Shown piece after piece: positions 11,383 to 20,586 of a DNA stretch of 64,000 bases. The notes beneath the pieces are model-generated. The model was not told the DNA's origin, ran no database searches, and worked only from the letters and a program-made list of their open reading frames with translations. Every line of letters begins with the position of its first letter. The first letter of the stretch is position 1. The position numbers were made by a program, and so were the translations under genes. The stretch covers positions 2,480,001 to 2,544,000 of the forward strand of contig NZ_LR130759.1 of the NCBI RefSeq assembly GCF_900292015.1, read 5' to 3'. Origin of the DNA: Mycobacterium basiliense. GTDB taxonomy: Bacteria > Actinomycetota > Actinomycetes > Mycobacteriales > Mycobacteriaceae.

Positions 11383-11388
11383 ACTTTA
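11383..11388 (-). promoter_or_regulatory. -10 element for leaderless treX transcript
   Basis: TAAAGT on the minus strand, 6 bases before the second of two adjacent ATG codons of treX. It fits TANNNT and suggests a leaderless mRNA starting with AUG. Confidence 0.5.
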
Positions 11389-11476
11389 TCCGCGTTGGTT
11401 CGGGTCCGAGCGTTTCCGGTGTCTGTGCCCTGATTTGAATTGGGGTATCGGTGCCTACCTTGTCAGGAGGTCGAGG

Positions 11477-13672
11477 TCACCACCAACCGGTGATCGCCGC
11501 GATTTGGCGCCCAAGTTCGGGGGCCATGGTCCGCATATAGGTCGGGGTCAGATGGTGGGCGTCGCGGTAGATCAGCACATTTCCCTCGACCGCGCGGCAG
11601 AAATCCTTGCGGCATATCGCATCCGACATGTCTATCGGCTTGAGGATGGGGAATCGGCTCACGAAGTCCAAAGTGGTGTTGTAGTCCGACAGCAGTTCGG
11701 ACCGCTTGATCCCACAGGACTGTGCATCGCCACCTTTGGCCAGGCAATCCGCTGGCTTGAACGGTTGGCCATCTTTGACCATCCAGGGCGTATCCCGAAC
11801 GGCGAGGACGGGAATGTTGTTGTCAGAGAAGGTTTGCCAGATGCCAATATAGGTGGCCGGCATGACATCGCCCGGTTTGATGTTCCACGGTCGAGTCGAG
11901 GTGGTGAAGACATAGTTGGGACGATCGGCGACCAGCTTCTCCATCGTTGTTTGTACCCACTCGCGACATTGCGGGTATGGGGCGTTGTTGCCCATGATCA
12001 GCGGGACTTCCTCGGTGGACAACGGGCAGCCCATCTTCAGATATGTCACTACTTTGAAATGGTGGAGCCGGCCCAGCAGGTCGAGTGCGGGTAGCCAGTG
12101 TTCGGCATGCGAGCCCCCGGCCAACGCGATGGTTCGGACAGCGTCTGAGTCGCCGTAGGTGCAGTTGACCAACGCCGGATTGACGAAGTCGCTGATGCAG
12201 CCGTCCTTGGTGGCCGCCGGCAGGTCGCCTTTGGCTTCTAGCACGGTGGGGCGCATTCGCAGTTTTGGTACCCGGACGTGATTAATGAGGGTGCGGGCTC
12301 CGGGATAGTCGTTGGCGCTAAGCCCGCTGAGCTCTTTGCCGGAGGATCGCTCGATGATCACATGCTCACGCCAAGTGAACGACGTTGCGGTCAGCGTGAC
12401 GCCGAGCAGGACCACCACCGATCCCATCACGATCGTCGGGCGGCGTAGCCGCATCCGCCAAGGAATCGGTGGGGTGGCCGCGTCGGCCTCGGTGGGGGCT
12501 CGGTACCGCAGCGGGTCCTCGACGTGGCGGGTGGTCAGGTGTGCGAGCAGTCCGGAGACCAGCAATATCCCGGCGCCCTCGAGGAAGTTTGCGTGCCGAT
12601 GGCCGGTGTAGGAGAGCCAAAAAATCAGCAGCGGCCAGTGCCACAGATACAGCGAGTACGCGATCGCACCCAGCGCCACTAGTGGCCCGGCCGCCAACAG
12701 CCGGTTGGGCAGCGGCAGTCGATCGCTGGTGCTGGGATGGGCGTGCCGGTTAGCCCCGGCCAGGATCATCAGCATGGTGGCGCCTACGGGCACCAGGGTC
12801 CACGGGCCCGGAAACTCTTTGACGCCGTTGATCAGGGCGCCGCAGAACAAGATCACCACTAGCGCGATGCTGGCGGCGAGGGTACGCAGCCACATCGGCC
12901 AACGAATGTAGGGCACCAACGCACCGACGAGTGCCCCCAGCAGGAGCTCCCACCCCCGCGCAAAACTGTTGTAATACGCGGTGGACTGGTTGCTCTGGTG
13001 GGCAACAATCGCGAAGACGAATGACGCGACCGTGAGCGCAATCAGCAGCACCACGAATGCGGTCCTTAGGTGGCGGGCTCGAGCGCCCCGGAGCAGGCCG
13101 CGAAACAGGTAGGCGCAGCCGGCGACCAGTAGCAGAAACGCGATGTAGAACTGTCCTTGCACGGACATGGACCAGATGTGCTGTAACGGGCTGACGGCTT
13201 CACCGGCGCGCAGGTAGTCCGACGCGGAGTTGGCCAGCTCCCAGTTCTGGTAGTAGCCCAAGCTGGCTAGGCTCTGGTCCGCGAAGGTCTCCCATCGGGT
13301 CTGCGGCTGGATCAAGATGGTGAGTAGGGCACACCCGGCGAGTACCACAACCAGCGCCGGGAGCAGGCGACGTACCAGCCTGATCAGCTCGGCAATCGGC
13401 GATAGCTTCAAATCTGGATTGAGGGTCGCACGCAGTATCTTGCCGCCGAAGAAGAATCCGGACAGCGCCAGGAATACGTCCACGCCGCCGGAAACACGGC
13501 CGAACCAGATGTGGAACACCGCGACGAGCGCAATCGCAATCCCGCGCAAGCCGTCGAGATCGTGCCGATAGAACCCTGCCGTGCGGGTTCCCATCGCGTT
13601 GGGCGTATTGATCGGTGCTGGTGGCGTTGTCAGGGTCTGCATGGTCGACAGCCAATTTACCGAAACCGCCAC
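11477..13672 (-). CDS. membrane acyltransferase, OafA/OatA-like with C-terminal SGNH domain (Rv1565c-like)
   Basis: 731 residues. Residues about 30-400 are an acyltransferase-3 domain with some ten membrane segments, opening with YRHDLDGLRGIAIALVAVFH (the conserved His and Arg region) and containing LYLWHWPLLIF. The C-terminal part (about 450-731) looks like an extracytoplasmic SGNH/SGNH-like domain: ALAGGSHAEHW carries the GGSH nucleophile block and DAHHLTP near the end the Asp-His pair. Such proteins transfer acyl groups to cell-envelope glycans; the substrate is unknown. The GTG start gives a length near the 729 residues I recall for H37Rv; an ATG at 13642 is the alternative. Confidence 0.85.
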   Translation of the reverse strand: MAVSVNWLSTMQTLTTPPAPINTPNAMGTRTAGFYRHDLDGLRGIAIALVAVFHIWFGRVSGGVDVFLALSGFFFGGKILRATLNPDLKLSPIAELIRLVRRLLPALVVVLAGCALLTILIQPQTRWETFADQSLASLGYYQNWELANSASDYLRAGEAVSPLQHIWSMSVQGQFYIAFLLLVAGCAYLFRGLLRGARARHLRTAFVVLLIALTVASFVFAIVAHQSNQSTAYYNSFARGWELLLGALVGALVPYIRWPMWLRTLAASIALVVILFCGALINGVKEFPGPWTLVPVGATMLMILAGANRHAHPSTSDRLPLPNRLLAAGPLVALGAIAYSLYLWHWPLLIFWLSYTGHRHANFLEGAGILLVSGLLAHLTTRHVEDPLRYRAPTEADAATPPIPWRMRLRRPTIVMGSVVVLLGVTLTATSFTWREHVIIERSSGKELSGLSANDYPGARTLINHVRVPKLRMRPTVLEAKGDLPAATKDGCISDFVNPALVNCTYGDSDAVRTIALAGGSHAEHWLPALDLLGRLHHFKVVTYLKMGCPLSTEEVPLIMGNNAPYPQCREWVQTTMEKLVADRPNYVFTTSTRPWNIKPGDVMPATYIGIWQTFSDNNIPVLAVRDTPWMVKDGQPFKPADCLAKGGDAQSCGIKRSELLSDYNTTLDFVSRFPILKPIDMSDAICRKDFCRAVEGNVLIYRDAHHLTPTYMRTMAPELGRQIAAITGWW

Positions 13673-13744
13673 CTGCTTCGCCCGTTGACCTGCAATGCAG
13701 TCAACGAGGGAAGCGAGGTGGCGGTGATTTTGGGGCTGTGGACG

Positions 13745-14557
13745 CTACCCGGTGGTACCTACCGGGGCCAGCTGGATTGGTGCTGTCTGCGCTGGTACCT
13801 GCAGCGCCGGAGCCTGCTGTGTGGGTGCCTGGCGGGTGGGTGCCAGCTGGGTGGGCGCTTGCTGGGTGGGTGCCTGCGGCGCAGGCGCCTGCTGTAGTGG
13901 CGCCCGCTGGGTAGGCGCCTGTAACAGCGGTTGTTGTTGCAGTGGCGCCCGCTGTGTGGGTGCCTGCTGCAGCGGGGCCTGCTGCAACGGTTGTTGCGGT
14001 AGCGGTTGTTGTTGCAGTGGGGCCTGTTGCAATGGAGCTTGTTGTAGTGGTTGCTGCTGGGTCCCGAGGACTCGGACCAGGTAGGGCATCATGTCCTTGG
14101 TCCGCACCGGCGAGACCTGGACGCTGTCGCTCACTTCCAGCATCTGCCCGTTGCCGAGATACATCGAGACACTTTGCGTCCCTTCGGGACCGTAGAAGAT
14201 CAGGTCGCCCTTGCGTGCCTGCTGTGGCAGGACCTTCTGGCCGACCTTGTACATTTCGCCGGAAGACCGCGGGAGCTTGATCCCGGCGCCGGCGTAGGCG
14301 TACTGGATCAGGCCGGAGGCGTCGAATCCGACGGTGTACATGCCGGTGCCCTTGCCTCGGGTGGGGCCGGTGATGCCGCCGCCGGCCCAGGAGAACGGCA
14401 CGCCGCGCTGTGCCAGGCCGCGCGCGATCACAACGTCGGTGACCTGCTGGTAGTCCGTCGATCGAACGCCGGGCTCTGCGGTCGCGAGACCGGGGGCGGC
14501 CACCATGGGGGCCGTCATCATCGCCAGACCAATCGCGAAGGCGTAGATGCGTTTCAT
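13745..14557 (-). CDS. ripD: RipD-like non-catalytic NlpC/P60 peptidoglycan-binding protein with expanded repeat tail
   Basis: 270 residues. A signal peptide covers about residues 1-28 (LATAEP junction). An NlpC/P60 domain follows (about 35-165), but the catalytic Cys of the usual DCSG is Ala (GFDASGLIQY) and the usual His is Ser (QSVSMYLGNG). This matches RipD, which binds peptidoglycan without cutting it. From about residue 168 the tail is a Gln/Ala/Pro repeat of units such as QQAPLQ and TQ(Q/R)AP, about 100 residues, clearly longer than the H37Rv tail (230-residue protein, from memory). ATG has an AGGAGA Shine-Dalgarno. Secreted to the cell wall. Confidence 0.9.
   Translation of the reverse strand: MKRIYAFAIGLAMMTAPMVAAPGLATAEPGVRSTDYQQVTDVVIARGLAQRGVPFSWAGGGITGPTRGKGTGMYTVGFDASGLIQYAYAGAGIKLPRSSGEMYKVGQKVLPQQARKGDLIFYGPEGTQSVSMYLGNGQMLEVSDSVQVSPVRTKDMMPYLVRVLGTQQQPLQQAPLQQAPLQQQPLPQQPLQQAPLQQAPTQRAPLQQQPLLQAPTQRAPLQQAPAPQAPTQQAPTQLAPTRQAPTQQAPALQVPAQTAPIQLAPVGTTG
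13752..14060. repeat. in-frame short-unit repeat tract encoding the RipD tail
   Basis: Degenerate repeats of 12-18 bases (read on the plus strand as GGGTGCCTG, GTGGCGCC and GTTGTTG blocks) encode Gln-Ala-Pro-rich units. Unit order is irregular, as expected from slippage. The tract begins about 10 bases inside the stop codon of ripD and stays in frame. Confidence 0.75.
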
Positions 14558-14914
14558 CGGGGTTCCAATCTCCTAGGGGCTCTCCTCGGCCCACGTGCGG
14601 GCCCGGTCAGGGTCCGGTGCGTCAGCGCGGTGACCTCGCGCATCCGCCGCCGTTGCAGACTCACGAGTTGACCTCTGTTTCGAGACCAACGCCGCTGCAT
14701 GACAGTCGAGAACGTGAACCAGATGTCAAACCTCTGTATTCACACCAGTCACTACAGCCACTTTGACAACCAAACTTGTGGGCCGCCAGATCTCCGGAGA
14801 ATTTTTTGTCTTAACGTGACCGGACGGTTACTGGGGGTTCCCAATCCTGTAAGGGCAGTTGTGATTTCGGTCTCACAGACGTTGCCGGTGCGTGATCAAA
14901 GTCGGTGTCTGCGA
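14558..14914. other. 357-base intergenic region upstream of ripD
   Basis: Lies between the stop of the Rv1567c-like gene and the ripD start, both on the minus strand. It should hold the ripD promoter and a leader; a minus-strand TTGACA sits near 14720-14725 but I could not pair it convincingly with a -10. A TCTCCGGAGA palindrome next to a T-run lies near 14791-14807. I found no convincing coding frame and no riboswitch I can name. Confidence 0.5.
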
Positions 14915-15358
14915 TCAGCGCCCGTAGCTTTCGCTGAAGCCGGTCAGCGCGTAACCGAACACCGACGTCAGTGTGATGACGCCGATGGCCATGATTGGCC
15001 AGAATGACATGTACCAGCCCCTCAACATCGAGATCAACGGGCCGATCACCGCGGCGGCCACGGCCGCCCCGATGCCGCCCCACATCACCGGATAGATGTA
15101 GTAGTTGAGACCGAATGGCACGAGTGGGCAATCCTCCGAAATGCACACGTTTTCGGTGAACGCGAAAAGCCTTGCCGCCCAACTGGTGCTGGTGACCACG
15201 ATGAGGAGCACCGCCGAGACTATGACCGTAAGTGCCACGTCCCAGGGGACTATGCGCAGCTTGAGGATTTGTGGTGCCCGACCTTCCGGACCTTCGGGCG
15301 ACGGTGGAGATTCGGTAGTCGAGCCTGGAGTTTCTTCGGGCTGATTCGGCGAAGCCAT
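14915..15358 (-). CDS. membrane protein (Rv1567c-like), unknown function
   Basis: 147 residues from ATG 15358; an ATG at 15367 is an equal alternative. The N-terminal 40 residues are Pro/Glu/Ser-rich and polar ([18 protein letters not shown]), followed by three hydrophobic segments (about 52-72, 90-115, 122-142). An extracytoplasmic loop carries two Cys in [15 protein letters not shown]. It is divergent from bioA with an inverted repeat in the shared spacer. I do not recognise a functional family. Longer than the 94 residues I recall for H37Rv. Confidence 0.75.
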   Translation of the reverse strand: MASPNQPEETPGSTTESPPSPEGPEGRAPQILKLRIVPWDVALTVIVSAVLLIVVTSTSWAARLFAFTENVCISEDCPLVPFGLNYYIYPVMWGGIGAAVAAAVIGPLISMLRGWYMSFWPIMAIGVITLTSVFGYALTGFSESYGR

Positions 15359-15407
15359 GCCTTGCATGCTTCCCGATGGCCCGGCTTTGCGCGACCCGCC
15401 CACAACC

Positions 15408-15434
15408 CGAATGGGCCACACAGTGGCCCATTCG
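15408..15434. promoter_or_regulatory. 27-bp inverted repeat overlapping the bioA promoter, operator candidate
   Basis: Two perfect 12-base arms, CGAATGGGCCAC and GTGGCCCATTCG, flank a 3-base spacer (ACA). The repeat covers about -49 to -23 relative to the bioA ATG, i.e. the -35 zone of the candidate promoter. Geometry fits a dimeric repressor. It does not resemble the TGAAC-N3-GT(T/A)-type BioQ site known from corynebacteria and M. smegmatis. Confidence 0.6.
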
Positions 15435-15442
15435 CCGCGGAT

Positions 15443-15448
15443 TACCCT
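15443..15448 (+). promoter_or_regulatory. -10 element candidate for bioA
   Basis: TACCCT fits TANNNT and lies 8 bases before the bioA ATG, compatible with a leaderless or near-leaderless transcript. The inverted repeat just upstream would block polymerase here. Confidence 0.4.
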
Positions 15449-15456
15449 CGGATTCC

Positions 15457-16782
15457 ATGTCTGCGGCAGGAACATCAAGTGCGGGCTTGACGGCCGAACA
15501 AGTCAGTGCGATCGACGCCACCCACCTTTGGCACCCCTACAGCACCATCGGCAATGAAGTGCTCGCGCCATTGGTCGCGGTGGCCGCACAGGGCGCCTGG
15601 CTGACGCTGATCCGGGACGGCCGCCCGATCGAGGTGCTCGATGCGATGAGCTCGTGGTGGACTGCGATCCATGGTCACGGGCATCCCGTATTGGACGCGG
15701 CCCTGGCCTCGCAGCTTGGCACTATGAATCACGTCATGTTCGGGGGGCTGACCCACGAGCCGGCGGCCCGGTTAGCCCAGTTGCTGGTGGACATCACTCC
15801 CGCGGGTTTGGAGACGGTCTTCTTCAGCGACTCCGGGTCGGTATCGGTGGAGGTCGCGGTGAAGATGGCCCTGCAGTACTGGCGTAGCCGCGGGCGGCCC
15901 GCCAAGCACCGGCTGATGACCTGGCGGGGTGGCTACCACGGCGACACCTTCACACCGATGAGCATCTGCGATCCCGAGGGTGGGATGCACTCTCTGTGGA
16001 CTGACATTCTGGTCCGGCAGGTGTTCGCACCGCAGGTGCCAGGCGACTACGACCCGCACTACATCACGGCGTTCGAGGACCAACTGGCCGCACATGCAGC
16101 GGAGCTGGCAGCGGTGGTTGTCGAGCCGGTGGTGCAGGGCGCGGGTGGGATGCGGTTCCACGACCCGCGCTACCTCACCGACCTGCGGGACATCTGCCGA
16201 CGTCACGAGGTACTGCTGATCTTCGATGAGATCGCTACCGGCTTCGGCCGCACCGGGGAACTGTTTGCTGCCGACCACGCTGGGGTGAGCCCGGACATCA
16301 TGTGCGTCGGCAAGGCGCTCACCGGCGGATATCTGAGCCTCGCCGCCACCTTGTGCACGCCCGACATCGCGCACACCATCAGCACCGGGGATGCGGGTGC
16401 GCTGATGCACGGGCCTACCTTTATGGCCAACGCGCTGGCTTGTGCGGTGTCGGTCGCCAGCGTCGAGCTGTTGATCGAGCAGGATTGGCGTGCGCGGGTC
16501 GGCGAGCTAGGTGCGGGGTTGACGGCCGGACTAGATCCCGCCCGCGGGCTGCCCGGGGTCACCGATGTGCGGGCCTGTGGCGCCATCGGCGTCATCGAGT
16601 GCGACCGTCCGATCGATGTGGCGCTCGCCACTCCGGTGGCCCTTGACCACGGTGTGTGGTTGCGCCCGTTCCGCAACCTCGTCTACGCGATGCCGCCGTA
16701 CATCTGCGGGGCAGCCGAGATCGCCCAGATCACCTCCGCGATGGTCGAGGTAGCACGGCTCATCGGCTCTCGTAGGCTCTAG
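15457..16782 (+). CDS. bioA: adenosylmethionine-8-amino-7-oxononanoate aminotransferase
   Basis: 441 residues. PLP aminotransferase converting KAPA to DAPA with SAM as amino donor in biotin synthesis. Seen: [23 protein letters not shown] (substrate Trp/Tyr region), [20 protein letters not shown], the PLP Asp in [15 protein letters not shown] and the Schiff-base Lys in [10 protein letters not shown]. Close to M. tuberculosis BioA over its whole length but with clear differences. The ATG at 15457 agrees with the family length; the frame extends further upstream without support. First gene of bioA-bioF-bioD. Confidence 0.97.
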   Translation: MSAAGTSSAGLTAEQVSAIDATHLWHPYSTIGNEVLAPLVAVAAQGAWLTLIRDGRPIEVLDAMSSWWTAIHGHGHPVLDAALASQLGTMNHVMFGGLTHEPAARLAQLLVDITPAGLETVFFSDSGSVSVEVAVKMALQYWRSRGRPAKHRLMTWRGGYHGDTFTPMSICDPEGGMHSLWTDILVRQVFAPQVPGDYDPHYITAFEDQLAAHAAELAAVVVEPVVQGAGGMRFHDPRYLTDLRDICRRHEVLLIFDEIATGFGRTGELFAADHAGVSPDIMCVGKALTGGYLSLAATLCTPDIAHTISTGDAGALMHGPTFMANALACAVSVASVELLIEQDWRARVGELGAGLTAGLDPARGLPGVTDVRACGAIGVIECDRPIDVALATPVALDHGVWLRPFRNLVYAMPPYICGAAEIAQITSAMVEVARLIGSRRL

Positions 16783-16786
16783 GTCG

Positions 16787-17950
16787 ATGAAAGCACCGAT
16801 CGAGACGTCACCGCTGGCCTGGCTGGAGGCGGTGGAGCAACAGCGTCGTCAAGCAGGGCTGCGCCGCCTGCTGCGGCCGCGGCCTGCTGTGTCGACCGAG
16901 CTTGATCTGGCGTCCAACGACTACCTTGGCCTGTCCCGGCATCCAGACGTCATCGAGGGGGGTGTCCAGGCGCTGCGTGTCTGGGGCGCCGGTGCCACCG
17001 GTTCTCGCCTGGTCACCGGCGACACCGAGCTGCACCAGGAGCTGGAGTCCCAGCTGGCCGACTACGTCGGCGCGGCGGCCGGACTGCTGTTCTCGTCCGG
17101 ATACACGGCGAATCTGGGCGCCGTCGTGGGTCTGTCCGGCCCGGGGTCGCTGCTGGTGTCCGATGCCTTTTCGCACGCATCGCTGGTGGACGCGTGTCGG
17201 CTGTCGCGAGCGCGGGTGGTAGTCACGCCGAATCGTGATGTCGGCGCGGTCGAGGCCGCGCTGTCCTCACGCGGGGAAGAGCGTGCCGTGGTGGTCACCG
17301 ATTCCGTATTCAGCGCCGATGGCGTGCTGGCCCCCGTGCGTGAGTTGCACGACGTGTGTCGCAGGCACGCAGCGCTGCTCATTGTCGACGAGGCGCACGG
17401 CCTCGGGGTACGGGGAAACGGGCGTGGCCTACTGCACGAGGTCGGGCTCGCGGGGGCGCCCGATGTGGTGCTGACCACGACATTGTCCAAGGCCCTGGGC
17501 AGTCAGGGCGGTGTGGTTCTCGGGCCGGCATCGGTGCGCGCTCATTTGATCGACGCCGCCCGGCCGTTCATCTTCGACACCGGCCTGGCGCCGGCGGCGG
17601 TGGGCGCGGCGCTGGCCGCGCTGCGGGTCCTCAAGGCTGAGGCGTGGCGACCCGACGCGGTGTTGCGCCACGCCCGCGAACTGGCCCGAATCTGCGAATT
17701 GGCGCCGGAGCCAGCCCCCCAATCCGCGGTGGTGTCGGTAATCCTGGGCGATCCGGAGCTCGCCCTGGCCGCGGCAACCGCCTGTTTAGACGCCGGAGTG
17801 AAGGTGGGTTGCTTTCGACCCCCGACCGTGCCGGCCGGGACGTCGCGGTTGCGGTTGACGGCGCGCGCCTCGCTGACGTCTGACGAGCTGGATCTGGCTC
17901 GACAGGTCTTAACCGATGTTCTGCGGGGGCCGTCCAGGGCACTCCGTTGA
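16787..17950 (+). CDS. bioF: 8-amino-7-oxononanoate synthase
   Basis: 387 residues. PLP enzyme condensing pimeloyl-thioester with L-alanine to KAPA. Seen: [52 protein letters not shown], the Asp in [13 protein letters not shown] and the PLP Lys in [13 protein letters not shown]. Starts 4 bases after bioA stop and overlaps bioD by 4 bases (TTGA), so it is translationally coupled. Corresponds to bioF1 of H37Rv. Confidence 0.96.
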   Translation: MKAPIETSPLAWLEAVEQQRRQAGLRRLLRPRPAVSTELDLASNDYLGLSRHPDVIEGGVQALRVWGAGATGSRLVTGDTELHQELESQLADYVGAAAGLLFSSGYTANLGAVVGLSGPGSLLVSDAFSHASLVDACRLSRARVVVTPNRDVGAVEAALSSRGEERAVVVTDSVFSADGVLAPVRELHDVCRRHAALLIVDEAHGLGVRGNGRGLLHEVGLAGAPDVVLTTTLSKALGSQGGVVLGPASVRAHLIDAARPFIFDTGLAPAAVGAALAALRVLKAEAWRPDAVLRHARELARICELAPEPAPQSAVVSVILGDPELALAAATACLDAGVKVGCFRPPTVPAGTSRLRLTARASLTSDELDLARQVLTDVLRGPSRALR

Positions 17951-18627
17951 CCGTCCTGGTCGTTACCGGGACCGATACCGGCGTGGGGAAGACGATCGCT
18001 ACCGCCGCGTTGGCCGCACGCCTGCGCCAGAGCGGCATCGATGTGGCGGTGTGTAAACCGGTTCAGACCGGTACCGACACCGGCGACGACGATCTCGCCG
18101 AGATTGGCCGACTGTCCGGCGTAACCGAACTCGTCGGATTGGCGCGCTATCCGCTGCCGATGGCGCCGGCCGCAGCCGCTGCGCAGGCCGGCGCCCCCTT
18201 GCCCACTCGCGATCAGGTGTTGCAGCTCATCCGCGGGCTCGACCGACCGGGGCGCGTGACGCTGGTGGAGGGCGCAGGAGGGCTGCTGGTTGAACTTGCC
18301 GACTCGGGAGTGACGCTGCGCGACCTCGCGGTGGATCTGGGTGCTGAGGCGCTGGTCGTTGTCACCGCAGAACTGGGTACCCTCAACCACACCGCGTTGA
18401 CACTGGAATCGCTTGTAGCACAAAGGGTTCTATGCGCTGGACTGGTAATCGGCAGCTGGCCGGCACATCCTGGATTGGTGGAGACCTCAAATCGGTCTGC
18501 CTTGGCCCAGATGGCTCCTGTGCGGGCCGTGCTTCCCGCGGGCGCGGCGGAGTCGGACACCGTGCATTTCGCGGCCATGAGCGCAGGCGCGTTCGACCCC
18601 GGCTGGGTGGCTGCATTGGCCCGCTGA
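17947..18627 (+). CDS. bioD: dethiobiotin synthetase
   Basis: 226 residues from TTG. ATP-dependent ligase closing the ureido ring of dethiobiotin from DAPA and CO2. P-loop [16 protein letters not shown] near residue 8, KPVQTGTD, and [11 protein letters not shown] near residue 106 are diagnostic. TTG start overlaps the bioF stop as TTGA, and its own stop overlaps the ATG of the following phosphoesterase gene, so four genes are tightly packed. Confidence 0.96.
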   Translation: MTVLVVTGTDTGVGKTIATAALAARLRQSGIDVAVCKPVQTGTDTGDDDLAEIGRLSGVTELVGLARYPLPMAPAAAAAQAGAPLPTRDQVLQLIRGLDRPGRVTLVEGAGGLLVELADSGVTLRDLAVDLGAEALVVVTAELGTLNHTALTLESLVAQRVLCAGLVIGSWPAHPGLVETSNRSALAQMAPVRAVLPAGAAESDTVHFAAMSAGAFDPGWVAALAR

Positions 18628-19136
18628 TGGTGCATTCGATCGAGCTGGTATTCGACCCCGATACCGAGGCAGCGATCCGTCGCATCTGGGGCGAGCTTGC
18701 CGCGGCCGGAATACCCAGCCAGGCACCGGCCAGTCGTCCACACGTGACGCTATCCGTCGCCGAACACATCGAGTCCGACGTCGACGCAGTGCTGCGTCCA
18801 ATTGCCAGACGGCTGCCATTGAGCTGCACGATTGGTGCTCCGGTGCTGTTCGGTCGGTCTAACGTCGTGTTCGCCCGCCTGCTAGTGCCGACGGGTGATC
18901 TGTTGGCACTGCATGCCGAGGTGCACCGGCTCTGCGGTTCACATCTCTCGCCGGCACCGATGTCCAACAGTCTGCCGAACAAATGGACCGCCCACGTCAC
19001 CTTGGCGCGCCGAGTGGGCGGCGGGCAATTGGGCAGGGCGCTTCGCATTGCGGGACGCCCATTGCAAATCGACGGCCGGTTTGCCGGCCTGCGCCGTTGG
19101 GAGGGCAACAAACGCGTGGAGCACCTGATCACCTGA
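18627..19136 (+). CDS. 2H (2'-5' RNA ligase-like) phosphoesterase family protein (Rv1571-like)
   Basis: 169 residues, the length I recall for Rv1571. Two HxT/S-type motifs, PHVTLSV near residue 37 and AHVTLAR near residue 121, are the catalytic pair of the 2H phosphoesterase superfamily (RNA ligase LigT, cyclic phosphodiesterases). The ATG overlaps the bioD stop by one base (TGATG), and the gene ends the bio operon. The substrate is unknown. The location directly before bioB suggests co-transcription rather than a proven biotin role. Confidence 0.85.
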   Translation: MVHSIELVFDPDTEAAIRRIWGELAAAGIPSQAPASRPHVTLSVAEHIESDVDAVLRPIARRLPLSCTIGAPVLFGRSNVVFARLLVPTGDLLALHAEVHRLCGSHLSPAPMSNSLPNKWTAHVTLARRVGGGQLGRALRIAGRPLQIDGRFAGLRRWEGNKRVEHLIT

Positions 19137-19294
19137 CCGCCGGCGGGCCGAAGAAGCGGCAAAAACCCAGTACGTTGGGCTGCGGACGACCGCGTCGTGT
19201 CTGCGTCGGGGTGCACGGCTACCCTAAGTTGGCAGTTCTGTGCCCGATGCGGTCGGGTCGGACGAGGATTTGACGAAGACCAGGGGAGTACTTG
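19137..19294. other. Rv1571-bioB spacer, site of phiRv1/REP13E12 in H37Rv
   Basis: Only 158 bases separate these genes here, with no integrase, repeat-family remnant or att-like duplication that I can see. In H37Rv this interval holds REP13E12-family sequence with the phiRv1 prophage. It contains the bioB leader with the GGGGAG Shine-Dalgarno. Confidence 0.7.
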
Positions 19295-20344
19295 GTGACT
19301 CAGGCAGCTACTGAACCCACAGCCGACGCGGGCCGGAATGGCGTGCTCGACTCGGACATTCTGGCAGTAGCCCGGCAGCAGGTGCTGGAGCGCGGTGAGG
19401 GTTTGAACCAGCAACAGGTGCTGCGGGTCTTGCAGCTGCCCGATGACCGGCTAGAAGAGCTGCTGGCGCTGGCGCACGAGGTGCGGATGCGGTGGTGTGG
19501 CCCAGAGGTCGAGGTCGAGGGCATCATCAGCCTGAAAACGGGTGGTTGCCCGGAGGATTGCCATTTCTGCTCGCAGTCCGGACTCTTCAGCTCTCCGGTG
19601 CGCAGCGCATGGCTAGACGTTCCCAGCCTGGTGGAGGCGGCCAAACAGACAGCCAAGTCGGGTGCCACCGAGTTCTGTATCGTCGCCGCGGTCCGCGGAC
19701 CCGACGACAGGTTGCTGTCTCAAGTTGCGGCGGGCATTGAGGCCATCCGCAACGAGGTCGAGATCAACATCGCCTGCTCGTTGGGGATGTTGAGTGCCGA
19801 CCAGGTGGAGCAGCTGGCGGCGATGGGAGTGCACCGCTACAACCACAACCTCGAGACGGCTCGCTCGTACTTCACCAACGTTGTGACCACCCATACCTGG
19901 GAAGAGCGCTGGCAGACGCTGTCGATGGTGCGCGACGCCGGCATGGAAGTGTGCTGCGGAGGCATCTTGGGTATGGGTGAGACGTTGGAGCAGCGGGCCG
20001 AATTCGCCGCCAACCTGGCCGAGTTGGGCCCCGATGAGGTGCCGTTGAACTTCCTGAATCCGCGGCCGGGTACCCCGTTCGGTGATCTCGAGGTGTTGCC
20101 GGCCAGTGAGGCGCTGAAGGCGGTGGGTGCGTTTCGATTGGCGTTGCCGCGCACGATGTTGCGTTTTGCCGGCGGCCGCGAAATCACCCTGGGCGACCTG
20201 GGCGCCAAGCGCGGGATCCTAGGAGGCATCAACGCCGTGATCGTCGGCAACTACCTGACCACTCTTGGCCGCCCAGCGGAAGCCGACCTGGAACTGTTGG
20301 AAGACCTGCAGATGCCATTGAAAGCGCTCAACGCCAGCTTGTAG
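19295..20344 (+). CDS. bioB: biotin synthase
   Basis: 349 residues. Radical SAM enzyme inserting sulfur into dethiobiotin. The radical SAM cluster motif [11 protein letters not shown] is near residue 85. [19 protein letters not shown] and [12 protein letters not shown] follow. GTG at 19295 is chosen over TTG at 19292 because AGGGGAG lies 7 bases upstream and the length equals H37Rv BioB. Followed 17 bases later by bsaP, the accessory gene this class of BioB needs. Confidence 0.97.
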   Translation: MTQAATEPTADAGRNGVLDSDILAVARQQVLERGEGLNQQQVLRVLQLPDDRLEELLALAHEVRMRWCGPEVEVEGIISLKTGGCPEDCHFCSQSGLFSSPVRSAWLDVPSLVEAAKQTAKSGATEFCIVAAVRGPDDRLLSQVAAGIEAIRNEVEINIACSLGMLSADQVEQLAAMGVHRYNHNLETARSYFTNVVTTHTWEERWQTLSMVRDAGMEVCCGGILGMGETLEQRAEFAANLAELGPDEVPLNFLNPRPGTPFGDLEVLPASEALKAVGAFRLALPRTMLRFAGGREITLGDLGAKRGILGGINAVIVGNYLTTLGRPAEADLELLEDLQMPLKALNASL

Positions 20345-20361
20345 GAAACCAGGAATCGTAG

Positions 20362-20586
20362 GTGGGAAGTCTGGGTATTCCGGTGAGTGCCGGCGTCTAC
20401 AACGTCTACACCGGCGAATTGGCGGGTACGGCGACGCCCACGGCGGCCCAATTGGGTCTGGAACCACCGCGGTTCTGTGCGCAGTGCGGACGGCGGATGA
20501 TCGTGCAGGTCCGCCCCGATGGCTGGTGGGCGCGCTGCTCCCGGCATGGACAGGTGGACTCCGCTGACTTGGAGACGCAACGGTGA
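20362..20586 (+). CDS. bsaP: biotin synthase auxiliary protein (Rv1590-like)
   Basis: 74 residues from GTG. A Cys-x-x-Cys (FCAQCGRRM) at about residues 39-42 and a later Cys with His (WARCSRHGQ) near residue 58 form a small metal or iron-sulfur site. The position directly after bioB matches Rv1590, reported as BsaP, an auxiliary protein that mycobacterial BioB needs to turn dethiobiotin into biotin. Its stop overlaps the next start by 4 bases. The assignment rests on synteny and the Cys pattern. Confidence 0.82.
   Translation: MGSLGIPVSAGVYNVYTGELAGTATPTAAQLGLEPPRFCAQCGRRMIVQVRPDGWWARCSRHGQVDSADLETQR

Noticed and set aside
13701..14594. 297-codon minus-strand frame overlapping ripD
   Set aside because: Shifted frame through the same repeats; ripD frame has signal peptide and NlpC/P60 domain.
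15358..15457. BioQ-type operator
   Set aside because: No TGAAC-N3-GTTA/C-like site; the inverted repeat present has a different sequence.
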